Shown in pieces: positions 37,873-45,912 of a DNA stretch of 64,000 nt; position 1 is the stretch's first letter; the number at the start of each line of letters is the position of its first letter. Origin of the DNA: Flavobacterium shii. GTDB lineage: Bacteria > Bacteroidota > Bacteroidia > Flavobacteriales > Flavobacteriaceae. Below the pieces are notes generated by a model. The model saw only the letters and a list, made by a program, of their open reading frames with translations. It searched no databases and was not told the origin of the DNA. The stretch spans positions 124,001 to 188,000 of the forward strand of contig NZ_JAOZEW010000002.1 of the NCBI RefSeq assembly GCF_025847235.1. The letters are read 5' to 3'. Both the position numbers and the translations under genes were made by a program.

Positions 37873-39573
37873 ATGGCATTATCAGAACAAGAAATTATCC
37901 GAAGAGAGAAACTTCAAAACTTACGCAACTTAGGAATCAATCCTTATCCAGCGAATCTTTTTCCTGTAAATCATACTTCTAAGCAAATTAAGGAGTCTTT
38001 TGAAGAAGGTAAGAAGGTTATTGTTGCGGGACGTTTGATGAGTGTTCGTGATCAGGGAAAAGCTTGTTTTGCTGAATTGCAAGATAGCGAAGGACGTTTG
38101 CAATTATACGTGAATCGTGATGTTTTGTGTGAAGGAGATGATAAAACTTTATACAATACTGTATTTAAAAAATTAACTGATTTAGGTGATTTTATTGGTA
38201 TCGAAGGGGAATTGTTTACTACAAAAGTTGGTGCACAATGTGTACGTGTAGATGGATTTACTTTCTTGAGTAAAACATTGCGTCCGTTACCTTTACCTAA
38301 AGTTGACGAAGACGGAAATGTACACGATGCATTTAATGATGCTGAATTACGTTACAGAATGCGTTATGTAGATTTAACGGTTAATCAACAAGTTAAAGAA
38401 ACCTTTATTAAGCGTACGAAATTGTTTACCGCTATGCGTAACTATTTTAATGATGCAGGTTATCTTGAAGTTGAAACTCCAATTTTACAATCAATTGCAG
38501 GTGGTGCTTCGGCAAGACCTTTTATCACACATCATAATTCGCTTGATATTCCGCTTTACATGCGTATTGCAAACGAATTGTATTTAAAAAGATTAATTGT
38601 TGGTGGTTTTGAAGGTGTTTATGAATTCTCTAAAAACTTCAGAAATGAAGGTATGGACAGAACACATAATCCTGAATTTACCGCAATGGAAATATATGTA
38701 GCCTATAAAGACTACAACTGGATGATGGAATTTGCTGAAGGTTTACTTGAGCATTGTGCTATTGCAGTAAACGGAACTAGCGAAGTTACTTTTGGCGAAC
38801 ACCAAATTAACTTTAAAGCGCCTTATGCTCGTGTTACTATGACAGATTCTATCAAATATTTTACTGGTTTTGATATTTCTGGAAAAACGGAAGAAGAGTT
38901 GTTTGATGCTGCAAGAGGAATGGGAATTGAGGTAGATAAAACAATGGGGAAAGGAAAACTGATTGATGAAATTTTTGGAGCAAAATGCGAAGGAAATTAC
39001 ATTCAGCCAACTTTCATCACAGATTACCCTAAAGAAATGTCACCTTTATGTAAAGAGCACCGTGATAATCCTGAACTTACTGAACGTTTTGAGTTAATGG
39101 TTTGTGGTAAAGAAATAGCAAATGCTTATTCTGAATTAAATGACCCAATTGACCAACGTGAGCGTTTTGAAGATCAAATGCGTTTGTCTGAAAAAGGAGA
39201 TGATGAAGCAAATGGTATTATCGACGAAGATTTCTTAAGAGCGCTGGAATATGGTATGCCTCCAACATCTGGAATGGGTATCGGAATGGATCGTTTGATT
39301 ATGTACTTAACAAACAATGCATCTATACAAGAAGTATTATTGTTCCCACAAATGCGTCCTGAGAAAAAACAAACTATTGAATTATCTGATGAAGAGAAAT
39401 TTATCTTGGATTTATTGAAAGGAAATGAAAATAAAATGGATCTTCAGCAATTAAAAATTACTGCTAATTTAAGTGGTAAAAAATGGGATGCGTCTATGAA
39501 AAACTTATCTAAACACGGTTTGACAAAAGTTGCTGTTGAAGGCGAATTCAAATTTGTGGAATTGGTTGGGTAA
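37873..39573 (+). CDS. lysS: Lysyl-tRNA synthetase, class II
   Basis: Charges tRNA-Lys. The 566 residues have an N-terminal OB-fold anticodon-binding domain (VIVAGRLMSVRDQGKACFAE) and a class II core with motif 2 (YEFSKNFRNEGMDRTHNPEF) and motif 3 (GMGIGMDRLIMYLTN). A C-terminal extension of about 65 residues (from ELSDEEKFILDLLKGNENKM) beyond the usual end resembles a small helical or winged-helix add-on. Such longer LysRS forms are typical of Bacteroidota to my knowledge. It is monocistronic with its own terminator. Confidence 0.97.
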   Translation: MALSEQEIIRREKLQNLRNLGINPYPANLFPVNHTSKQIKESFEEGKKVIVAGRLMSVRDQGKACFAELQDSEGRLQLYVNRDVLCEGDDKTLYNTVFKKLTDLGDFIGIEGELFTTKVGAQCVRVDGFTFLSKTLRPLPLPKVDEDGNVHDAFNDAELRYRMRYVDLTVNQQVKETFIKRTKLFTAMRNYFNDAGYLEVETPILQSIAGGASARPFITHHNSLDIPLYMRIANELYLKRLIVGGFEGVYEFSKNFRNEGMDRTHNPEFTAMEIYVAYKDYNWMMEFAEGLLEHCAIAVNGTSEVTFGEHQINFKAPYARVTMTDSIKYFTGFDISGKTEEELFDAARGMGIEVDKTMGKGKLIDEIFGAKCEGNYIQPTFITDYPKEMSPLCKEHRDNPELTERFELMVCGKEIANAYSELNDPIDQRERFEDQMRLSEKGDDEANGIIDEDFLRALEYGMPPTSGMGIGMDRLIMYLTNNASIQEVLLFPQMRPEKKQTIELSDEEKFILDLLKGNENKMDLQQLKITANLSGKKWDASMKNLSKHGLTKVAVEGEFKFVELVG

Positions 39574-39598
39574 CCACTTTTCATACTTATAATACACA

Positions 39599-39626
39599 AA
39601 TCTGCTCTTCGGGGCAGATTTTTTTT
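39599..39626 (+). terminator. Terminator of lysS
   Basis: The stem aatctgctc/gggcagatt closed by a TTCG tetraloop is followed by eight or more T residues, 25 bases after the stop codon. Confidence 0.92.
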
Positions 39627-39630
39627 GTTC

Positions 39631-39638
39631 TATATTTG
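39631..39638 (+). promoter_or_regulatory. Promoter -7 box for the 39.7-kb orphan gene
   Basis: TATATTTG matches TAnnTTTG exactly, 33 bases before an ATG at 39671, which opens a short frame linked to the following gene by a probable frameshift. Confidence 0.6.
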
Positions 39639-39670
39639 TCTAAAAATGACTAACTTTTAAAATATACTTT

Positions 39671-40370
39671 ATGTCTGAGTTTGAATTTATTTTATAAATA
39701 TATCCCCGTAATATTAGCATTTCTTGGATCTTTTTCAGCAATCTATTTAGCTAGCTACAAAAAAATAAGAGAGATAGAAGCTGATTTAAAACACATTAGA
39801 GAATTTAAACAAATTGATCTTGAATATAAAAGAGCAGAATTTATTTATACTCAAAAACATAATGGGTATGAGAATCTACTAAAAATAATAAGCAAATATT
39901 CAAAAGAAACACATGATCTCATTTTTGAAGATTTTTTACTTACTGTTTTTGAATTTAATTCTGAAAAAAACAAGTCATATAACAATGAACTTGAATCTAC
40001 TAGCGAACTTGAATTATTTTATGAAAAATTTCAAGAAAATTTTAGTTCCATATCAAAAAAATATAATGATTTATATCATTTATTAAATATAGAGATTCAA
40101 CCTTCAATATTAAATTCATCTGATGAAGTATATGAATTAATTGAGAATGTAAAAAACAATTATAATTCAATTTTTAAAAAGTTTACAAATGACTTTCTTC
40201 CTAAATTTACGACATTAACTTTGGAAGAAATGGAAAAACACAATTCTGAAATAAAAGATTTTTCTGAAAAGTATCATTTATCATTTAATCAACTCAAAAC
40301 TCAAATGAGAAAAGAAATAAAGGAAGAACAAGAAAAAATTAATAAAACAATACCAAGACTAAATTCATAA
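39671..40370 (+). pseudogene. Membrane-anchored coiled-coil protein, probable frameshift near the start
   Basis: The main frame (39681-40370) encodes one N-terminal transmembrane helix (NLFYKYIPVILAFLGSFSAI) and then about 200 residues of charged, helical, Lys/Glu-rich sequence likely to form coiled coils. It has no upstream ATG in frame: the first codon is TTG at 39681. An ATG at 39671 reads MSEFEFIL and stops. Losing one T in the ttt run at 39680-39682 would fuse them as MSELNLFYKYIPV. So either the start is TTG, or there is a 1-base frameshift (mutation or sequencing error). I recognise no family. It sits in the accessory patch before a dead toxin-antitoxin pair. Confidence 0.6.
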
Positions 40371-40396
40371 CTACAACTTGATTAAACCTTATTTTA

Positions 40397-40546
40397 ATGG
40401 ATAATTTAAAAAAGCATAATAAACCAAGATTAGAATTTTATCAATTAAGCATACAAGAAATTACTTCCATAGAGAAAAGTGAAGAAGATATAAAATACGG
40501 TAGACTTATTTCGCAAGAAGATTTGGACAAGGAGGATTTGGAATAG
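40397..40546 (+). pseudogene. Truncated antitoxin of a type II toxin-antitoxin pair
   Basis: A 49-residue frame (MDNLKKHNKPRLEFYQLSIQ, then EITSIEKSEEDIKYGRLISQ, EDLDKEDLE) stops at TAG. If that TAG were TGG, the frame would continue as EWLTKQ and stop at 40559-40561, giving a 54-residue antitoxin overlapping the toxin start by a few bases, a classic TA layout. It lies 26 bases after the coiled-coil gene. Antitoxin identity is inferred from the acidic short form and from the toxin-like frame downstream. Confidence 0.6.
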
Positions 40547-40854
40547 CTAACAAAACAATAGTCTGGACTCACTCTGCTGTACTTCAAAGAAGAAAAACAT
40601 TAAGCTATTGAACAAAACGAAATAAATCAACAACTTACTCAAAAAAATTTATCCTTGAGATTTCTCAAAGAGTTAAGTTTCTAGTTAACAATCCTGAAGT
40701 TTATATTGCCACTAATTTTATCGATATAAGGACTTCGCCTTTGGGTCATTATAACATTTTACACAAGACAACTAAAAATAAACTAATTGTAATTGCATTT
40801 TGGGATAACTGTCAGAATCCAAAAATGTTAGATAAAATTCTAATTAAACAATAA
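40543..40854 (+). pseudogene. Dead ParE/RelE-type toxin
   Basis: Reading from 40543, the codons give (I)ANKTIVWTHSAVLQRRKTLSY, stop, TKRNKSTTYSKKFILEISQR, then NPEVYIATNFIDIRTSPLGH and the HKTTKNKLIVIAFWDNCQNP segment, ending TAA at 40852. This has the ParE/RelE pattern (W near the start, RRKTLSYW, KRNKS, final IAFWDNRQNP-like end). The start is ATA in place of ATG, and codon 23 is TGA where Trp is expected. Both lesions are G-to-A changes. One of them, at 40545, also truncates the antitoxin. Confidence 0.72.
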
Positions 40855-41103
40855 AAAAAGAGCTTCATAATTGGAGGGCACTGAAAAAGTCCCCCTTTCT
40901 GAAAAACCTCAAAAAAAGCTATTAAATAAGGCTTTGATTTTTTTTAAATTCTTTTTTAGTCAAATTTGATTTTCTGCGACTAAAAAGGCTTTATAATAAT
41001 TAAAAAAGGTCGAAAACATAGTGTTTTCGACCTTTTTTGATTATTTCCATTTTACTCATTCGAAGTACTTTTTCAGTGCCCTCCAATTATGAAGCTCTTT
41101 TTT
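40854..41103. mobile_element. 250-bp inverted-repeat element (MITE-like) within a terminator
   Basis: Perfect 37-bp inverted repeats (40854-40890 and 41067-41103) flank 176 bases with no coding capacity. The inner part of each arm, GGAGGGCACTGAAAAAGT, looks like an insertion-sequence end. The outer part, aaaaaagagcttcataatt against its complement, would form a normal terminator if the two halves were joined. The simplest reading is a small non-autonomous element inserted at the loop of the terminator of the downstream dehydrogenase. Inside is a 17-bp perfect terminator-like hairpin (41002-41038). Confidence 0.7.
41002..41038. terminator. Perfect 17-bp hairpin inside the inverted-repeat element
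   Basis: The arms aaaaaaggtcgaaaaca/tgttttcgacctttttt around a 3-nt loop form a strong bidirectional intrinsic terminator. It may be cargo of the element or a remnant of a lost gene's end. Confidence 0.85.
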
Positions 41104-41107
41104 GTTA

Positions 41108-42109
41108 CTAAACCAGCAAAGCCAATTTATTTTCGATATCTTTTCTTATCAGTAATTCTTTAATATTATTATAAGTTACAAGTACAATTTGTGTTAGCGC
41201 TTCACTCGTAAAGAAAGCCTGATGCGCTGTTACCAATACATTAGGAAAACTCATTAATCGCTGGATTACATCGTCTTTTATAATGTCTTCGGAAAGATCT
41301 CTGAAAAACAATTTTTCTTCCTGTTCATACACATCAATACCTAAATAGCCGACTTTACCATCTTTAAGCGCTTCAATAACACTTGTTGTTTCTATTAATC
41401 CGCCACGGCTTGTATTAATAATCATAACACTCTTTTTCATTAGAGTTAGTGAGTTTTTATTTATAATGTGCTTTGTTTTTTCGTTTAAAGGACAATGCAA
41501 CGAAATGATATCACTTTCTTTAAAAACAGTATCTAAATCGGGAAAAACAACTCCGTCTTTTTCCATTTCGGGATTTTTCACTATATCATAAGCAAGAATT
41601 CTACAGCCAAAACCTTTTCCTATTTTGGAAAACGCCTTCCCAATGTTCCCCGTTCCAATTATACCAATTGTTTTACCATGCAAATCAAATCCTAATAATC
41701 CATTCAGGGAGAAATTCTGTTCACGAACCCTATTATACGCTTTATGAGTTTTACGATTCAGTGTCAAGATCATTGCCATTGCATGTTCGGCAACAGCTTC
41801 GGGTGAATAAGCGGGAACACGACATACATGAATTCCGTATTTCTTTGCAGCTTCCAGATTTACATTATTAAACCCCGCGCAACGTAAAGCGATAATCTTC
41901 ACGCTTTTTTCTGCTAATTGCTTTATCACAATTTCATCTACGATATCATTTACAAAAACACAGATAATATTTGAATCCTGAATTAAACTTACGGTATGCT
42001 TATTTAGTTGTGTTTCGAAAAATTCCAAATCAAATCCAAACTCACAATTATGTCTGTTAAAGAAAGTTTTATCATAAGGCTGAGCCGAGAAAAACGTTAT
42101 CTTATTCAT
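41108..42109 (-). CDS. D-lactate dehydrogenase-like 2-hydroxyacid dehydrogenase
   Basis: NAD-dependent reduction of pyruvate or another 2-oxo acid to the D-hydroxy acid. From the ATG at 42109 (MNKITFFSAQPYDKTFF) it has 333 residues; an in-frame ATG at 42133 is possible. Signatures are AGFNNVNLEAAKKYGI, GTGNIGKAFSKIGKGFG (NAD loop), SLHCPLNEKTKHIINK, INTSRGGLIETTSVIEALKD (Arg), the Glu in GIDVYEQEEKLFF and the catalytic His in TAHQAFFTSEAL. This matches the LdhA type. It stands alone, flanked by two terminators that share the stem gagcttca. Confidence 0.9.
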   Translation of the reverse strand: MNKITFFSAQPYDKTFFNRHNCEFGFDLEFFETQLNKHTVSLIQDSNIICVFVNDIVDEIVIKQLAEKSVKIIALRCAGFNNVNLEAAKKYGIHVCRVPAYSPEAVAEHAMAMILTLNRKTHKAYNRVREQNFSLNGLLGFDLHGKTIGIIGTGNIGKAFSKIGKGFGCRILAYDIVKNPEMEKDGVVFPDLDTVFKESDIISLHCPLNEKTKHIINKNSLTLMKKSVMIINTSRGGLIETTSVIEALKDGKVGYLGIDVYEQEEKLFFRDLSEDIIKDDVIQRLMSFPNVLVTAHQAFFTSEALTQIVLVTYNNIKELLIRKDIENKLALLV

Positions 42110-42222
42110 ACCTGCTACTCTATCTAAATACATATCTTGCTTCTTTAAAATTAGAACCTCCGAACACTTACTTGTTTATCCCTTAAAATTAAACAATTAA
42201 TCGCAAAGTAAATTTATGAGCC

Positions 42223-42254
42223 AAAAAAAAGAGCTTCAAATGAAGCTCTTTTTT
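42223..42254 (-). terminator. Terminator of the glycerophosphodiesterase gene
   Basis: The 16-bp stem aaaaaaaagagcttca/tgaagctctttttttt with an aa loop lies between the two minus-strand genes. Its core stem (gagcttca) is the same as in the disrupted terminator at 40854/41103. Confidence 0.9.
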
Positions 42255-43187
42255 TTATTTTATTTTCTGAATCACGATATGTTTGGACTTTAATTTTTTA
42301 TCGGTTGCATATTTTAATAACTGCTTCCCAGCTTCTACATTACGATCAGAAGAAAGTACATTGGCACCATTCTCAACTAGTTTATAATATAGTTCATCAC
42401 CTTTAGCAGCAGCACTTTTATCAAGATTCCCCATAGTCCCTAGAATACAAGAAATTTTTCGACTGTGTAAATATTCATACACTTCTGGTTTTGGTTCAGA
42501 AGTACCTACAAAAGCAATCATTTTATTGGCTTTTACACCTAATTTCTCCATACGTTCCACATCTTCTTTTCCTCTTGCCGAAACCGAAATCATTAAATCT
42601 GGCGCCAGTTTAGCAATCTCAGCAGCCTGAGTTGCAGTATAGGTAATAATTACCGAATAAGCTTCTGCTTTATTTCTTCTTACTGCATCAATAATCATTT
42701 GCGCTGGTACTCCTTTTTTAATATCCAGATTATAAATTACTTTATCTTTCCCCCATTGTAAAAGTTGGTCTAGAGTTTCGATTTTATAAGGCGTGACTTT
42801 CCCCTCGGTATCTTTTAAGAAAAATTGTTGTAATTCTTTATAGGTATATCCTTCGATTACTCCTGTTCCTGTAGTCGTTCTGTCCAATGTGTTATCATGC
42901 ATCATTACCAGAATCGAATCTTTACTCAATGCAATATCTGTCTCTACAATCGTAGGATTATATTTTATCGAATTGGCAAATGTTGGTGTACAATTCTCAG
43001 GAAACCCTTTTGTTGGTCCACCACGGTGCGCGCTTACCAACGGAATTGTCTTTTTAGAATAATTTAAAAACTGCTGTAATTCTTTAGAAGTTTTAAACTT
43101 TAATAAGTATTCATTTTCCTGGGCAAAACCAAAGTTAAAAATGAAAGAAACCAAAACTACAAACCACAAATTTTTATTCTTAAGCAT
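42255..43187 (-). CDS. Glycerophosphodiester phosphodiesterase family protein, secreted
   Basis: The 310 residues start with a signal peptide (MLKNKNLWFVVLVSFIFNFGFAQ), so export to the periplasm is likely. The GDPD barrel is recognisable by VSAHRGGPTKGFPENCTPTF (HRG plus ENT-like motif), VETDIALSKDSILVMMHDN and LDRTTTGTG, the metal-binding and catalytic segments. It hydrolyses glycerophosphodiesters to glycerol-3-phosphate and alcohol. It has a bicistron-like arrangement with the D-LDH gene but is separated from it by a strong terminator. Confidence 0.93.
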   Translation of the reverse strand: MLKNKNLWFVVLVSFIFNFGFAQENEYLLKFKTSKELQQFLNYSKKTIPLVSAHRGGPTKGFPENCTPTFANSIKYNPTIVETDIALSKDSILVMMHDNTLDRTTTGTGVIEGYTYKELQQFFLKDTEGKVTPYKIETLDQLLQWGKDKVIYNLDIKKGVPAQMIIDAVRRNKAEAYSVIITYTATQAAEIAKLAPDLMISVSARGKEDVERMEKLGVKANKMIAFVGTSEPKPEVYEYLHSRKISCILGTMGNLDKSAAAKGDELYYKLVENGANVLSSDRNVEAGKQLLKYATDKKLKSKHIVIQKIK

Positions 43188-43263
43188 ATTATATTTTATT
43201 AAAATTGGACTGTAAAATTAAGCATTTCCAATTATGTTAGACATTATTAAAAGTGAAATTATT

Positions 43264-43347
43264 TTAACCATATAATTAATTTAAGTAAATATAAGTGCGA
43301 CTTAATCAGCCTAAACTTAAATGGACTTACATTACTTATATGGTTAA
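43264..43347. repeat. Palindromic intergenic repeat with ttaaccatata ends
   Basis: The arms ttaaccatata/tatatggttaa enclose 62 bases including taaacttaaatggacttaca-type sequence. I recall elements with these ends scattered through flavobacterial intergenic regions, but only one copy lies here. It may fold into a long imperfect hairpin after the DUF4274 gene. Confidence 0.55.
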
Positions 43348-43379
43348 CTTTTTATTACAATCTTAAATCCATATAACCC

Positions 43380-44306
43380 TCAATTATTTTGTTCTCTAAA
43401 TTTCAAATGATCTGTACTAAAAAGTAAACCAATACCACTGTATGGATCTCTTTTTAAATCATGAAAATTATTTACTCCAGCCAAATCTTTATATAAATTA
43501 GAAATTATTGAACCTGGCTGAAACCCATCTATTGTGTGTCTTATAATCGTATCGGCAAGACAAGTTAGTTCTTTTGTTGAGTTGGTTATACCTATATTAT
43601 TCCCTGTTTCCCAATCCCAGATTATCCAATCCCAATCGTATTTTTTATAAATGCAATCCATCCATAAATAAGATAGATTATTAATTTTCACCTTCCCTAA
43701 TTCCTTTCCTTTCCAATATTCAACACTTTCTATTATTGCTTGTATTGCAGCATCGGCTTGATCATAAACAAAGTCTGGATTTGAAATATGAATAATTTTT
43801 ATTGCGTCTTTTATCTTAGTATCGATTGTTTTTAATTCCTTTTCATTCGGCATTCTTAAAAAAGCAAATTCAATATCCTGGCGCTCAAAAACAATTCCTC
43901 CTGATTCCTCAAGCATTTCCTTAGGAATACATTTTGTATTAGATTTTTCGTCAACAAATTCCTCTTTTGGGTTAAAAGAAAATTTTTCATCTTCATAAAA
44001 ACCAGTACAATATTTCTCCTCGATTTCTTTTAGCAGTTTATAACTCTCATAGCTTATATCCTCTTTTATTTCATCTTCATTTTTAAACTTGCAAAAATAA
44101 TCAGGCTGTAGTAACCAATATAAACACAGAGCCGTTCCTTTGTCGCAAAACTTTTGCTTAACAATCCAATTAAAAGGTTCGATTCCGTCATCATAATTCC
44201 AATGTTGCACAAACTGATGCAACTCTGGAGCAGTTAATTTCTTATAAGACATCTCGCCATTTACGGCTTTAAGAACGCGGTTTTTATTTTTCTTATTGAA
44301 CTCCAT
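43380..44306 (-). CDS. DUF4274-containing protein with unknown C-terminal region
   Basis: The 308-residue soluble protein has an N-terminal DUF4274-like segment (about 20-75: ELHQFVQHWNYDDGIEPFNW, CDKGTALCLYWLLQPDYFC) and a C-terminal two thirds that I do not recognise, rich in acidic and aromatic residues (WMDCIYKKYDWDWIIWDWET). DUF4274 proteins are seen near polymorphic-toxin immunity genes and in stand-alone form; no toxin is visible here. A minus-strand TAAATTTG box at 44350-44357 precedes it by 43 bases. Confidence 0.65.
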   Translation of the reverse strand: MEFNKKNKNRVLKAVNGEMSYKKLTAPELHQFVQHWNYDDGIEPFNWIVKQKFCDKGTALCLYWLLQPDYFCKFKNEDEIKEDISYESYKLLKEIEEKYCTGFYEDEKFSFNPKEEFVDEKSNTKCIPKEMLEESGGIVFERQDIEFAFLRMPNEKELKTIDTKIKDAIKIIHISNPDFVYDQADAAIQAIIESVEYWKGKELGKVKINNLSYLWMDCIYKKYDWDWIIWDWETGNNIGITNSTKELTCLADTIIRHTIDGFQPGSIISNLYKDLAGVNNFHDLKRDPYSGIGLLFSTDHLKFREQNN

Positions 44307-44349
44307 TTTATCTCTTAATACTATCTATTTTAATTTTTCGATATCTACA

Positions 44350-44357
44350 CAAATTTA
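44350..44357 (-). promoter_or_regulatory. Promoter -7 box for the DUF4274 gene
   Basis: Minus-strand TAAATTTG (caaattta on plus) matches TAnnTTTG exactly, 43 bases before the ATG. Confidence 0.5.
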
Positions 44358-44414
44358 AAAACCTATTTATACAAAACCATCAAGACAACATAAAATTTTC
44401 GTTTACTATCACAC

Positions 44415-44463
44415 ATAAAAAAACTTCTATATCAACAAACTGTTAGTTCATTAACATAGAAGT
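44415..44463 (-). terminator. Terminator at the end of the MbnP/MbnH locus
   Basis: The stem acttctat/atagaagt with a 25-nt loop is followed on the minus strand by TTTTTTTAT, about 27 bases beyond the stop of the outer-membrane gene. Confidence 0.7.
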
Positions 44464-44489
44464 CTCCAAGAAACATTCTTAATCTTAAT

Positions 44490-45449
44490 TTACAAAGTAT
44501 AATTAAGATTTACACTCCAGCGGTAATTAGCTTCCATTGCTCCCCTAGATAAATTCTGGTTTATAGGAAGCATTGCATTTACACCAACAGAGAATTTATC
44601 TTTCCCAACCTCGAGGCCAAATTTACCAAAAAGGATATCTCCCGCAGTATTTGGCAAGTCCAATCCATGTTGCTTATTTGTAGCATAAACTTCCCCTGCA
44701 AAACCCAATTGCGGAACTAGTTGTACTGATGGTAAATCGAACAAATAAAAGAACGTTCCCGCATAATTAAACTGATTTCCATATTGATATTTCTGATCAT
44801 TTTCGGTTTTAATAACGTAATTCAGCATTGTATTTAGTCCTAAATTCTTTCTTTTAATTACATATTCCGAAACCAATAAATAATCCCAACTTCCTGTACC
44901 TAATTGAAAACTTTTATTAACTGTCCCTAGATTATTGGCTTCGTTAAACTTTCCTGTAGGCATTTTTACACCTCCGCCAAGTTCTATTTTATGTGTAAAA
45001 ACAGCACTGTCTTTTTGAGTTTCAAAGATGGTATAAAGTCCCATTACCGAAATATCTCCCAATCCCGAAATACTCTCGGTTCCAGTTTCCAATGTACGAT
45101 TATGAAAATGATACGGAACCAATGCCGAAATCTGGATTCTCTTGCTAACTGGAATACGTGCCCAAGCCTGAACCGTATTAAAATTCTCATCTATCCAGGG
45201 TGAGTTGGCAAAAATCCCATCGCGACTTGTATAACTTTGGTGAAAGTAACGCACACCAACAAAATTGGTATTTAACATCGAGCTAAAACCCATGCTTCCA
45301 CCACTTGCCGAACAACCGCAAGCATCGCAATCAAAATCTTCCATCATTGCCATGCGCTGGAAAGTAAAGCTCGAAATACTATCTTTTACTGTTATACCAA
45401 AAGTTAGATTACAAACTAAAACCAAACTTAAAACTATTATTTTTTTCAT
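44490..45449 (-). CDS. Outer-membrane beta-barrel-like protein with CDACGC motif
   Basis: The 319-residue protein has a signal peptide (MKKIIVLSLVLVCNLTFG) and a mature N-terminus with the cysteine motif DFDCDACGCSASGGSMGF (Cys41, 44, 46), followed by repeated amphipathic beta-strands ending SVNLNYTL. It resembles a transporter-like outer-membrane family often annotated next to cytochrome c peroxidases. The clustered Cys suggests metal binding at the periplasmic face. It is the last gene of the MbnP/MbnH locus and is separated from the peroxidase by 463 bases with repeats. The role is inferred from context. Confidence 0.72.
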   Translation of the reverse strand: MKKIIVLSLVLVCNLTFGITVKDSISSFTFQRMAMMEDFDCDACGCSASGGSMGFSSMLNTNFVGVRYFHQSYTSRDGIFANSPWIDENFNTVQAWARIPVSKRIQISALVPYHFHNRTLETGTESISGLGDISVMGLYTIFETQKDSAVFTHKIELGGGVKMPTGKFNEANNLGTVNKSFQLGTGSWDYLLVSEYVIKRKNLGLNTMLNYVIKTENDQKYQYGNQFNYAGTFFYLFDLPSVQLVPQLGFAGEVYATNKQHGLDLPNTAGDILFGKFGLEVGKDKFSVGVNAMLPINQNLSRGAMEANYRWSVNLNYTL

Positions 45450-45463
45450 TGTATTATTTTTTT

Positions 45464-45615
45464 TAGGAGCTATTCCCGCTTTCCGCTACAAGCTTTTCTT
45501 AAAATCCCTTTTTTCTATACGTTTACACAGTTTCCGCTGGTCACTTTGTAAACCCAAGAAAAATAAGGGCTTTTCTCAAAAAGGCTTTGCACTACAATCG
45601 GGGCTAAGACTCCTA
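45464..45615. repeat. Intergenic repeat copy A beside the peroxidase gene
   Basis: The element starts taggagctattcccgcttt and ends caatcggggctaaga (45595-45609) followed by ctccta, with inner hairpins such as gtttaca/tgtaaac. The same 15-base end occurs inverted at 46986-47000 on the other side of the peroxidase gene (copy B). It lies in the 463-base gap 45450-45912, which has no gene that I can see. Confidence 0.65.
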
Positions 45616-45637
45616 TTTTCATTATATTATTTATTCC

Positions 45638-45664
45638 TATCCTAACAGGTTTTAAAAACCTGTT
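45638..45664. terminator. Perfect hairpin in the gap downstream of the peroxidase
   Basis: The stem cctaacaggttt/aaacctgttagg is a strong palindrome. A weaker relative (cctacaaggttt near 45886-45908) follows. It could end minus-strand transcription of the peroxidase, though the T-run is short. Confidence 0.5.
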
Positions 45665-45912
45665 AGGTATTTCCATATTGATTATCATATCCAAAAGGTT
45701 AGCAAAACATAACCATAATCGTTAAGTTTTAAAGTCTTGAATTGCCCCTCCTGCTTTAGCTGGAGTCAATTCAAAAATGAGAAGAGTATTTACATAAACT
45801 ACCTTCATTAATACAACTTAAACTATTCCAATCACTCATATTTTTAAAAAACTCTTAAGTATCTTCACATTAATTATCATACCTACAAGGTTTCAAAAAC
45901 TTTGTAGAAAAC

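Noticed and set aside
40854..41103. CRISPR-like or tandem repeat array
   Set aside because: The repeats are a single inverted pair, not multiple direct repeats with spacers; no CRISPR array was seen anywhere in the window.
45265..45645. 126-codon plus-strand frame over the start of the outer-membrane gene and the repeat
   Set aside because: It is antisense to a gene with a clear signal peptide and runs into repeat sequence; no motif or promoter supports it.
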